Shown here: piece by piece, positions 1 to 5,070 of the stretch
How the letters are laid out: every line of letters begins with the position of its first letter
Numbering within the stretch: position 1 is the first letter of the stretch
Assembly: GCA_028064935.1 (NCBI GenBank)
Contig: JAPTWT010000246.1
Span: forward strand, 1-5,070
DNA length: 5,070 nt
Direction: 5' to 3'
Source: Gammaproteobacteria bacterium
GTDB taxonomy: Bacteria; Pseudomonadota; Gammaproteobacteria; Acidiferrobacterales; Acidiferrobacteraceae
Notes under the pieces: generated by a model
Seen by the model: only the letters and a program-made list of their open reading frames with translations
Database searches by the model: none
What the model was told of the DNA's origin: nothing
Program-made: the position numbers and the translations under genes

Positions 1-24
1 GGTGGCTAAGGTGAGCTGGCGCAT
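1..24 (-). CDS. IS5-family transposase, N-terminal fragment (runs off left edge)
   Basis: The first eight codons (M-R-Q-L-T-L-A-T) of a minus-strand gene whose remainder lies outside the window. The start at 24-22 is preferred because the N-terminal pattern resembles IS5-family transposases from that Met. An upstream in-frame ATG at 60-58 would add twelve basic residues (MVKWRKLKRIKS). A weak purine-rich stretch (CGGAT) about 10 nt upstream could serve as ribosome binding site. The product would catalyse cut-and-paste transposition of the IS. The identification rests on a very short stretch plus the adjoining CTAG. Confidence 0.45.
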
Positions 25-95
25 GGATTTTATCCGTTTTAACTTACGCCATTTTACCATAACGGCTTGTATATAGGGACTAAATCAGAGGTGCC
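1..95 (-). mobile_element. Left-edge end of a probable IS5-family insertion sequence (partial)
   Basis: Seen: the minus strand has an ATG at 24-22 followed by an open frame to the window edge, reading MRQLTLAT. This start matches, from memory, the opening residues of many IS5-family (DDE) transposases. A further in-frame ATG lies at 60-58. Position 95 is directly followed by CTAG (96-99), the kind of 4-bp YTAR target that IS5-group elements duplicate. The would-be terminal repeat on the minus strand begins GGCACCTCTGATTTAGTC, about 70 nt before the ATG, a normal leader length for this family. The region is also more AT-rich than the genes to its right. Only eight transposase codons are present and the second end is outside the window, so neither the repeat nor the duplication can be confirmed. 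Confidence 0.5.
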
Positions 96-99
96 CTAG
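96..99. repeat. CTAG, possible IS5 target-site duplication (one copy)
   Basis: CTAG directly abuts the proposed IS end. IS5-group elements characteristically insert at and duplicate a 4-bp YTAR site. The partner copy would be beyond the left edge, so the duplication is inferred and not seen. Confidence 0.4.
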
Positions 100-136
100 C
101 CGTAAAGTTGCACCAATAGTCGTTTCTGACGTAATT

Positions 137-355
137 GTGGCCGATCGCAACGCAGAATTTCCACCCGAGACAAGGATCATCACGTCCGTAAGAATGAACG
201 CCCTTCTCGATCAGATCGATGGCCTATTCACAAGCCTTTTTTCTCAGGAGCCTATGCCGTCTTACGCGGTGCTAGCGGGCAAGCAAATAGAGAGAGGCCT
301 CTCGCCGGAGCGCTTTCTATCACAATTCACAGTTCCAATAAGAAGGGCGCGTTAG
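137..355 (+). CDS. Short hypothetical ORF, possibly the 3' end of an IS-interrupted gene
   Basis: The only plus-strand reading frame of interest in the window. It encodes 72 residues from a GTG at 137, or 53 from the ATG at 194. No recognisable family. The protein has a helical stretch (roughly residues 20-36, MNALLDQIDGLFTSLF) and a basic end (RRAR). Neither start has a convincing Shine-Dalgarno sequence; an AAGGA lies too far (about 18 nt) before the ATG at 194. The frame is open upstream from position 77 through the proposed IS junction at 95-99, so it may be the tail of a gene cut by the IS. It uses several codons (ATA, AGA, CTA, CCA, ACA) that are less typical of its neighbours. It converges on the rep gene, with 43 nt between the stops. 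It may equally be a chance ORF. Confidence 0.25.
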   Translation: MADRNAEFPPETRIITSVRMNALLDQIDGLFTSLFSQEPMPSYAVLAGKQIERGLSPERFLSQFTVPIRRAR

Positions 356-398
356 GAGGGCCCGCTCGCCACTACTACACATTGGGACCGGTGTACAG
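356..398. other. Short gap between convergent reading frames; no clear terminator
   Basis: This gap separates the stop of the 137-355 frame from the rep stop (TAA, 401-399). It contains small palindromes (GGGCCC; ACCGGT overlapping TGTACA at 387-397) and an imperfect hairpin around 374-399 with a 2-nt bulge. No U-tract follows on either strand, so I do not call an intrinsic terminator. Confidence 0.3.
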
Positions 399-2096
399 TT
401 ATTGACAGGACTCCAAGGAAGGCGAGCCCGGTAAATAAGGAACGCGAGTCTCCATTACGATGGTAATCCCGTTACGGGAAGTCGGTTCGTTGTGTTTCGG
501 CGAAATATCCGGCTCAAGGTCGGGCGGCCTTTCCGTATACGGGAATGTTGTGTCATCCACTGGGGCGCGCTTTATGGTCCAAGTGTGTATGCGGGTGGAT
601 ACAGTTGTGTCGCCCAGGATTACTCCGATAATTTGCCAGCCTTTAGGCTCCTCATAGGGCCCTGGCGCGTCGCTCCAGGCCTTTAGGAGTTGCACGGGGC
701 CACTCGACTCCATAAGGTGCATGTAGCCGGCCCAGTCTGCTTGATCAGCTGCTAGGCGAAAGGACTCGATTGGTGATTCCACTGGTTCCCGAAGTCGTCG
801 CAATTCCCGCCACACTGTGACCGAAGGCGTGCCAAAGAATTGAAATTGCCGGATACCCCATACCGAGGCCCAGGCCTCTACCCGTTCCGCGGTGCTGGTC
901 GCGTCGCGGCTCTGGTCGTCTTCGAGGTCCGCGCCCACGTGACGGCCGTCAACGTTCTTACTCACGTATTTCGCGATGTAGCCAGCAGCGGAGCCGCGCG
1001 CAGGATCAACGGTGACGACCGTAACGCGATGTTCAGCAGCGCCCGACTCGTTGGCATCCTCAATGAGCCAGTATTCGCGACACAAGGCCTCAAAGTGGGC
1101 GAGGTCTGTGGGGGCTCCAAATACGACAAGATGCCAATGTACTGTGCCGTCGTGATGAGGCTCAGCGATTCGGAGGCCGTATATGCGTAGTTTCCTACGG
1201 CGGAGAGCCGTCCTAATACGGCCCCAATATTTCGTGAGATATTCTTGGGCGTCGCGTGGGCACGCACCCGAATATTTGGGATTGGGATCTCCCGAAGCCG
1301 CAAGGCTCGCATGAAAACGCGCAGGGCAGGTGGCGGTTAAAAAAATAGCGCTGTGGCCCTGCCCTTTACCGTAGGCTTCACAACCCGCGATTCGGGTCAT
1401 CAGTTCCGCTCGGCGGTTCTGTGGGTTTGACACAGAATGAGCGGCGATTTCCTGAAGTGTGGCCGCGTAGCCCGATTCATTTTCAGCGACGAGAGATTCA
1501 AGGAAGGCCTGGTTGCGACGCTTTTGCATGCGGCGTCGTTCCAGGGCGCCGTCGCTGACATACAAAGCTTTGCGTTTATTGACCATGTTATTTTTGATCG
1601 CGGCATGCTCGACGCGGCGCCCGACGGTCTTACGGACGGTGTGACGCCACCAGGCTTCGTCGCAAAGCCGGGCTATAGCCTGTTTGGCGGTATAGGGTTT
1701 AGGGCAGCCGGGCGCCGTCACTCCATGCCGCTGTGCGAAGCGGGTGAGGGCTTCCACGGCCTGTGGGTCGTCCGGGTATTGCCGACGGAGGCGCTGCGCT
1801 TCGTGCGTGCGGCTCTGTGCGAATCGCATAAGAGCGTCGTTGTCGCGGGCAAGCCGTGCATCGCGAGCACTGACCGATTCAGTTGTATCACGTAGCCCCG
1901 CATTGGCCGCAACGGAGTCGCCGGCGAGCCAGCGTTGCCGGTAGAGGTGGGCTGCGTTTTCGGCAAAGTCCTCGGGTAGGCTTCGGAGGGCCTTATGGCG
2001 CCACCGTCGATCATCACCGCCAGTGTGGTCGAGATCCCAGAGAAGTTGCTCGGCGTAGGATCGTAGGGGGGTGGCCGATGAGCTCAGAGGCGTCAT
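399..2096 (-). CDS. HUH replication endonuclease, phage GPA (P2 gpA / phiX174 A) family
   Basis: A 565-residue rolling-circle replication initiator that should nick one strand at the element's origin and stay covalently bound to the 5' end. Motif 1 is at about 249-256 (AIFLTATC). The HUH metal-binding motif is H320-W-H322, preceded by PHHDGTV (313-319). The paired catalytic tyrosines are Y373 and Y377 in GYIAKYVSKN, the two-tyrosine arrangement of the P2 gpA and phiX174 A proteins. Upstream family-like stretches include DEAWWRHTVRK (146-156) and ERRRMQKRRN (186-195). It is shorter than P2 gpA (about 760 residues), and the C-terminal part after about 440 has no motif I recognise. The ATG at 2096 lies 1 nt after the alpA stop (TGA-C-ATG), which suggests translational coupling. 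All expected catalytic residues are present, so it should be functional. P2 gpA nicks within its own gene; a comparable origin here is possible, but I could not locate one. Confidence 0.9.
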   Translation of the reverse strand: MTPLSSSATPLRSYAEQLLWDLDHTGGDDRRWRHKALRSLPEDFAENAAHLYRQRWLAGDSVAANAGLRDTTESVSARDARLARDNDALMRFAQSRTHEAQRLRRQYPDDPQAVEALTRFAQRHGVTAPGCPKPYTAKQAIARLCDEAWWRHTVRKTVGRRVEHAAIKNNMVNKRKALYVSDGALERRRMQKRRNQAFLESLVAENESGYAATLQEIAAHSVSNPQNRRAELMTRIAGCEAYGKGQGHSAIFLTATCPARFHASLAASGDPNPKYSGACPRDAQEYLTKYWGRIRTALRRRKLRIYGLRIAEPHHDGTVHWHLVVFGAPTDLAHFEALCREYWLIEDANESGAAEHRVTVVTVDPARGSAAGYIAKYVSKNVDGRHVGADLEDDQSRDATSTAERVEAWASVWGIRQFQFFGTPSVTVWRELRRLREPVESPIESFRLAADQADWAGYMHLMESSGPVQLLKAWSDAPGPYEEPKGWQIIGVILGDTTVSTRIHTWTIKRAPVDDTTFPYTERPPDLEPDISPKHNEPTSRNGITIVMETRVPYLPGSPSLESCQ

Positions 2097-2097
2097 G

Positions 2098-2292
2098 TCA
2101 GACGTCGCTCGTTGAGCGCCTTATCCGGTGCGCGACGTAGGTATCAATATCGGTTCTGCGGTAGCGTACGGCGCGCGTCCCGAGGCGCACGAACGGAATG
2201 CGGGCGCCGGCCCAGCGGTCTCGCTCCAAAAAAGCCTTGCTTACGCCCAGTAAGGCGGCCGCTTCGCGGGTGGTCAATAAGGGTTCAGTCAT
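2098..2292 (-). CDS. alpA: AlpA-family DNA-binding regulator / excisionase
   Basis: A 64-residue winged helix-turn-helix protein of the AlpA / MerR-like excisionase type. The HTH spans about residues 5-27 (LLTTREAAALLGVSKAFLER). The wing and recognition part are typical: IPFVRLGTRAVRYRRTDID (about 32-50), ending in an aromatic/hydrophobic helix and a basic tail. AlpA of cryptic prophage CP4-57 activates integrase expression and promotes excision, and relatives direct excision or regulate satellites. I chose the ATG at 2292, which has a GGAG 11 nt upstream and gives the normal family length. A GTG at 2316 would add eight residues with no Shine-Dalgarno, and it lies in the loop of a hairpin. 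The gene sits 1 nt before rep, so it is probably transcribed and translated with it. The inverted repeats upstream are candidate binding sites for it or for another regulator. Confidence 0.85.
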   Translation of the reverse strand: MTEPLLTTREAAALLGVSKAFLERDRWAGARIPFVRLGTRAVRYRRTDIDTYVAHRIRRSTSDV

Positions 2293-2300
2293 CGCTGTAA

Positions 2301-2324
2301 GGGCTCCGAAGGACACTGGAGCCC
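2301..2324 (-). promoter_or_regulatory. GC-rich 7-bp inverted repeat covering the alpA ribosome binding site
   Basis: GGGCTCC (2301-2307) and GGAGCCC (2318-2324) form a perfect 7-bp inverted repeat around a 10-nt loop. In the minus-strand transcript the 3' arm contains GGAG, the only plausible Shine-Dalgarno for the alpA ATG at 2292. A folded leader would therefore hide it. The same palindrome could instead be a DNA operator next to the promoter. The repeat is seen; both roles are inferred. Confidence 0.4.
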
Positions 2325-2330
2325 ATTACA
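2325..2330 (-). promoter_or_regulatory. Weak -10 box candidate for alpA-rep
   Basis: The minus strand reads TGTAAT, five of six matches to the sigma-70 -10 consensus, about 33 nt before the alpA ATG. No good -35 lies at the usual spacing (TACCCC is found there), so an activator would be needed if this is a promoter. The 13-bp inverted repeat would then fall roughly 40-75 bp upstream of the start, a typical activator position. This is a guess from consensus only. Confidence 0.2.
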
Positions 2331-2358
2331 AAGCAGGGGCCTACTGAGGGGTACGCTG

Positions 2359-2393
2359 TCAGCTGAGCTGAAATGTCATCTCAGCTCAGCTGA
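2359..2393. repeat. Perfect 13-bp inverted repeat with nested palindromes (operator or origin candidate)
   Basis: TCAGCTGAGCTGA (2359-2371) is repeated as its exact reverse complement (TCAGCTCAGCTGA, 2381-2393) around a 9-nt spacer (AATGTCATC). Each arm contains an 8-bp perfect palindrome, TCAGCTGA (2359-2366 and 2386-2393), plus a further GCTGA/TCAGC half-unit. The block therefore carries several copies of one short word in mirrored order. It sits 16 nt after the stop of the 243-residue gene and upstream of alpA. On the minus transcript it would fold into a strong hairpin, but the bases after it (CAGCGTACCC) are not a U-tract. It is therefore not a standard intrinsic terminator. A two- or four-site operator, a mobile-element protein binding site or an mRNA-end stabiliser are the main options. 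Confidence 0.7.
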
Positions 2394-2409
2394 AGTAAGA
2401 CAAGATCGC

Positions 2410-3141
2410 TTAAAGGCGTCGGTAATCGCGAATCCAGAAAGTGAGGCGGTCCTCGGGATTGTTTCCGTGAAGGATTTTCCGCTCCTTCTCATCAAGGATT
2501 TTGTAGATTCGTCGCGCAGCATCAGCTGCGGACCGACTGACATGCTCCTGATCGTGGATGGCCAGCACTTTTTCGCGTAAGCGTTGGTAGGGCTCCATGC
2601 GTTTTTTGCCCCCACGCTTTCGGTGCACTCGCCCGAGGTCTTTTGCGTGCTCAGCTCGTGCCTGGGCGGTGGCCTCCACAAGCGCGTCCATCGCTTCAAA
2701 GGCGGCTTCCAGATCGGTACGGGTCGTTTGGAGGTGCTTCCGTACGTCCTTGGCTGGTATGCCCCCTATAATCAATTGCGAGACCAGTTCGCCCACAATA
2801 CCGAGAGCAAGGAGCGCAAAATATTCGGACCAGCGTGCGTTCGGGAAAGCCTCTTGGTTCGTAATGTCGAACTGATCTTGGGCGTAGCGCACGAGGTCGG
2901 CCTTGGTCGAGTGGCGGATTGTGGTGTTGTCACGCCCCATCTGCTCGATTGTTTGATACATTAGATCTTCACGATAGGCGCCCTCGATAGTCGCGAGCGT
3001 GCGTAAGCCGTACTCTAGCTCAGCGCGGGAGCGATCCTTTAGAAGTGGCAGGGCGCGCTCGACGACGAGACCGTAGCCCGGTAGGTGCAGGTGATCCGGG
3101 TCAAAGGGGTCAAAGTGTTGGAATGCCTTTGTCGAGACCAT
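2410..3141 (-). CDS. Unrecognised 243-residue helical protein coupled to the SRA/HNH nuclease
   Basis: I do not recognise a family. The sequence is mostly helix-forming, without a signal peptide. A short hydrophobic segment (about 106-126, including ALLALGIVGELV) is more likely a buried helix than a membrane span, since it carries a glutamate and is flanked by charged residues. Residues 130-170 are charged and Ala-rich (coiled-coil-like). A strongly basic patch follows at 171-181 (RVHRKRGGKKR), then a compact C-terminal region (about 185-243) ending in LTFWIRDYRRL. That layout would fit DNA or RNA contact through the basic patch and C-terminal helices, but this is inference. The ATG overlaps the TAA of the upstream nuclease gene by one base (TAATG), and a G-rich run lies about 5 nt before it. 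Such overlap suggests coupled translation and a joint function with the nuclease, for example as a subunit, regulator or inhibitor. Confidence 0.75.
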   Translation of the reverse strand: MVSTKAFQHFDPFDPDHLHLPGYGLVVERALPLLKDRSRAELEYGLRTLATIEGAYREDLMYQTIEQMGRDNTTIRHSTKADLVRYAQDQFDITNQEAFPNARWSEYFALLALGIVGELVSQLIIGGIPAKDVRKHLQTTRTDLEAAFEAMDALVEATAQARAEHAKDLGRVHRKRGGKKRMEPYQRLREKVLAIHDQEHVSRSAADAARRIYKILDEKERKILHGNNPEDRLTFWIRDYRRL

Positions 3142-4214
3142 TAGGCCCCCGTTGCCGGAGCGAGTCCGTAATGCAGTTCACGGTGACAGTTGGGGCAAAG
3201 TGCGAGGGCATTAGCGACGGTATCCGGGCCGTTGTCGGCGAGACGGATCTTGTGATGCACTTCAAGGTAAGGGCTACCGTCTGGGCGTCGGAAGGGCGCA
3301 GGATGGTGACAGCGTTCACAATGTCCGGCAGCTCGCTCCAGGACAGCGCTGATTACGTCGGCATTGCGTACGTAGCGAATCCCTTGCACAACGACTCTGT
3401 CGGGCGTAGGGGAGGCGATGGCGAGTCGCGCGGCACGTTGGTCTGGTGCCGTGATTCGGCTGCGTGCGAGTTTTTGTTGGAGTTCTGCCTCGAGTAATTC
3501 TTCGGTGACCACGGCCCCCGCGGAATCGGCGCCGCTTGCGAAAGGTAGGCGCGTTAAGGTAGACCAGCGCGCGCCGTCTGGATCTTCGTGGTCGCTTTCG
3601 TATCGGAAGCGGCCGATCAGTTCGTAGTCATTGGCGGCGTGCTTGATGAAGACAAGAATAGGCCGCGTGCCGCTTTCGATAATGGCGCGATTAAAAGCGT
3701 GGTCGCGGCTATAAACACCATCGGGACCATAGAAGTAATATTTCAGGGTTTCGCCCGGCACAAGCCACTGGTTGGCATATTTTCCGTCGGTGAGGGTGGC
3801 TTTGAGCAAGATCGCTTCAATGGTCTGGCCACTTTTTACGAGGTGAATGCCGGGCTGAATGTTATAGGTGCCCGCGATGATAGCCAGGACGTAGGCGGAA
3901 TAATGCTGACCCACGACGAGTTGGCGGACCGTGGAGCGCTCGTCACGGGCACTGCCCGCCGCCTCATTGAGCGCCGCACTCAAAGCCGCAAGAGTCGGTA
4001 ACTTGTGGGCGCTTAAGGCCTCGGAGAGACCGTCGGGCTCGCCTTGTCTGTCGCTTAATTGTTCAAGGTAGCGGCAGAGGTCGCCGACCCGAGGACAGCG
4101 CTCAATGAGTGTCCGGATATGGATAAGGGTATGACGGTATTGTGGCGGCAGCTGCGCGAGCGCCGGGGTAATAAGGCGATCCAGGACCTGTTGCTGGGCA
4201 GTTTTGATATCCAC
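3141..4214 (-). CDS. SRA-like/HNH endonuclease, candidate type IV (modification-dependent) restriction enzyme
   Basis: A 357-residue protein in three parts. Residues 1-105 are helical, without a family I can name. Residues about 113-222 have the strand-rich pattern of ScoMcrA-like SRA domains (GIHLVKSG at 122-129, EAILLKA at 133-139, then FNRAIIESGTRPILVFI at 174-190 and YELIGRFRY at 197-205). These domains read modified cytosines in DNA. Residues 299-348 are a complete HNH nuclease: zinc cysteines C299/C302 and C340/C343, the EVHH motif with catalytic H321, N335, and H344 plus H348. The GTG start at 4214 is supported by TAAGGA about 9 nt upstream, which overlaps the integrase stop codon. No methyltransferase is visible in the window, which fits a modification-dependent enzyme better than type II. 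The HNH call is strong; the SRA call is by pattern only. An HNH role in DNA processing or packaging of the element is the main alternative. Confidence 0.85.
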   Translation of the reverse strand: MDIKTAQQQVLDRLITPALAQLPPQYRHTLIHIRTLIERCPRVGDLCRYLEQLSDRQGEPDGLSEALSAHKLPTLAALSAALNEAAGSARDERSTVRQLVVGQHYSAYVLAIIAGTYNIQPGIHLVKSGQTIEAILLKATLTDGKYANQWLVPGETLKYYFYGPDGVYSRDHAFNRAIIESGTRPILVFIKHAANDYELIGRFRYESDHEDPDGARWSTLTRLPFASGADSAGAVVTEELLEAELQQKLARSRITAPDQRAARLAIASPTPDRVVVQGIRYVRNADVISAVLERAAGHCERCHHPAPFRRPDGSPYLEVHHKIRLADNGPDTVANALALCPNCHRELHYGLAPATGA

Positions 4215-4230
4215 GGTCGATGTTCCTTAG
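4215..4230 (-). promoter_or_regulatory. Ribosome binding site of the SRA/HNH gene overlapping the integrase stop
   Basis: On the minus strand the integrase ends CGC-TAA, and the stop runs into GGA, giving TAAGGA. Nine bases later comes the GTG start of the nuclease gene. This site decides the GTG start at 4214 and ties nuclease translation to ribosomes finishing the integrase. Confidence 0.6.
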
Positions 4231-5070
4231 CGAGACAGGGCCGGGGTGTGGGTGTCTGGGGACGGTGGCCCGAGAGGGATCACGGGGGTCGCCCGGACGC
4301 CGGCCACCTTCAACACATAATCGGTGATCTTTTGCATGGGTCCGCGTAAGCGCTCCATGTCGCTGACAATATAGCCCGCTGTTACATCCTGGCGCATCTT
4401 GTGGTTGAGGAGACGCTTTAGGGTATAGGGCGGGATCTCGAGGCCTTCGGCGATGGTGGCGAAGGTACGGCGCAGATCATGGAGCGTAAAGGTGACGCCC
4501 GATGCCGTCTCGACCCGCGCAATCCAGCGTTTCGGTTCGATCAGGTACCCTTTTTTGCCCGTGCCGTCGAAGACATACGCGGAGCGGCGCTGCTGGTAAC
4601 GTCGGGCGAATAAGTCCTCGAGGTAGTCGGAGAGGGGCAGCGTATGGGGTTCGCGATTCTTTGGGTCGTGAATGGTTAGGGTGCGTTGATGAAAGTCGAT
4701 GTCCGTCCATAGGAGCTGGGCCCCCTCCTGACGGCGTAGCCCTGTGAGCAAGAGCAGCATGAGGTAGTCCCCGACCGTCTCCGCAAAGGGGTCGGGATTG
4801 TCCGAGCGGAGCCCGGACACCGCCCGGACCCAGGGCCCCAGATCTCGGGCCGTGAGTACGGTCCGCCGGCGCTCGGACCGGAACCAGCTCCGGGCCCGCG
4901 TAAGCCGGAGGACCGGATTTTCCGAGAACAGTCCTCGGCCCGTGCTGTCTTCGTACTGGGCCAGCGCAAAATTTAAGAGCGAGCGCAAAAAGCGCATCGC
5001 GCCATTGGCGTAGTATTCACCGCGGGTGGTGCCGAGTTGCTGATGGAGGGCCGCGACCTGATCTTTGGTG
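4227..5070 (-). CDS. int: Tyrosine-recombinase integrase, partial (N-terminus beyond right edge)
   Basis: The frame stays open to the window edge. The ATG at 4997 is internal, and 24 further codons before it (TKDQVAALHQQLG... then a helix leading into MRFLRSLL) belong to the core-binding SAM-like domain. Counting from that Met, the catalytic set is complete: R88 (LTGLRR), beta-hairpin K113 (HDPKNR), H173 and R176 (LHDLRRTFA), H199 (LLNHK) and nucleophile Y209 (VTAGYI). The protein should insert and excise the element by recombination between attachment sites. After the Tyr there is a normal C-terminal helix, then a Pro-rich tail (about 232-256) with no known role. The gene is the most upstream visible one of the int - SRA/HNH - 243-residue group. 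No attachment site or tRNA is visible; being next to int, the attachment site probably lies to the right of the window. Confidence 0.95.
   Translation of the reverse strand, partial: TKDQVAALHQQLGTTRGEYYANGAMRFLRSLLNFALAQYEDSTGRGLFSENPVLRLTRARSWFRSERRRTVLTARDLGPWVRAVSGLRSDNPDPFAETVGDYLMLLLLTGLRRQEGAQLLWTDIDFHQRTLTIHDPKNREPHTLPLSDYLEDLFARRYQQRRSAYVFDGTGKKGYLIEPKRWIARVETASGVTFTLHDLRRTFATIAEGLEIPPYTLKRLLNHKMRQDVTAGYIVSDMERLRGPMQKITDYVLKVAGVRATPVIPLGPPSPDTHTPALSR

Noticed and set aside
1..136. tRNA gene or attachment site at the left end
   Set aside because: No cloverleaf, T-loop or CCA-type end seen on either strand; the region is better explained as an IS end.
840..1312. Two 116-codon frames (plus and minus) inside rep
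   Set aside because: Both overlap the HUH and tyrosine motifs of Rep in other frames; Rep is clearly the real gene.
1437..1895. 152-codon plus-strand open frame
   Set aside because: Lies wholly antisense to the rep gene, has no family signal or ribosome binding site, and is explained as a shadow of the GC-rich coding strand.
2314..2316. GTG start for alpA at 2316
   Set aside because: No Shine-Dalgarno; it falls in a hairpin loop and would add eight residues not typical of the family. The ATG at 2292 is better.
2361..2392. Paired CAGCTG (PvuII-type) sites as part of a restriction system
   Set aside because: They are a by-product of the nested palindromes; no matching type II enzyme or methyltransferase is recognisable in the window.
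2359..2393. Intrinsic transcription terminator
   Set aside because: The hairpin is strong and follows a stop codon, but no T-run follows on either strand and the stem is only moderately GC-rich.
2584..2964. 126-codon plus-strand frame
   Set aside because: Antisense to the 243-residue gene, which has coupled spacing with its neighbour; no independent support.
3588..4001. 137-codon plus-strand frame
   Set aside because: Antisense to the SRA-like part of the HNH gene; shadow frame.
1..5070. CRISPR array or tandem repeats
   Set aside because: No regularly spaced repeated unit was found; the only repeats are the two inverted repeats described.

Overview
The window is a compact, almost fully minus-strand gene block from an integrated mobile element in what is probably a proteobacterium. 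Base composition is moderately GC-rich, and the gene families (P2-type replication endonuclease, AlpA regulator, tyrosine integrase) are typical of proteobacterial prophage satellites and integrative elements. The species cannot be fixed from the sequence.

Reading in the direction of transcription, from right to left: a tyrosine-recombinase integrase whose N-terminus lies beyond the right edge (to 4227); an HNH nuclease with a central region that looks like a ScoMcrA-type SRA (modified-base reader) domain (4214-3141, GTG start); an unrecognised 243-residue, largely helical protein whose start overlaps the nuclease stop (3141-2410); a regulatory gap with a perfect 13-bp inverted repeat (2359-2393) and a 7-bp GC-rich hairpin (2301-2324); an AlpA/excisionase-type DNA-binding protein (2292-2098); and a HUH replication initiator of the phage GPA (P2 gpA/phiX174 A) family (2096-399). 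The left end holds a low-confidence short plus-strand ORF (137-355). At the very edge, 1-95 looks like the first bases of an IS5-family insertion sequence reading out of the window, abutted by CTAG.

The genes form two tight groups. Integrase, SRA/HNH and the 243-residue protein are spaced by +12 and -1 nt and look like one transcript. alpA and rep are 1 nt apart and look like a second. A working model is a small integrative element or phage satellite. Int moves it, AlpA sets the expression and excision state, and Rep starts rolling-circle replication after excision. The SRA/HNH protein plus its partner would be a cargo module, plausibly a type IV (modification-dependent) restriction system against phages with modified DNA. 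No capsid, terminase, conjugation or methyltransferase gene is visible here. The defence role is inferred from domain pattern and context only.
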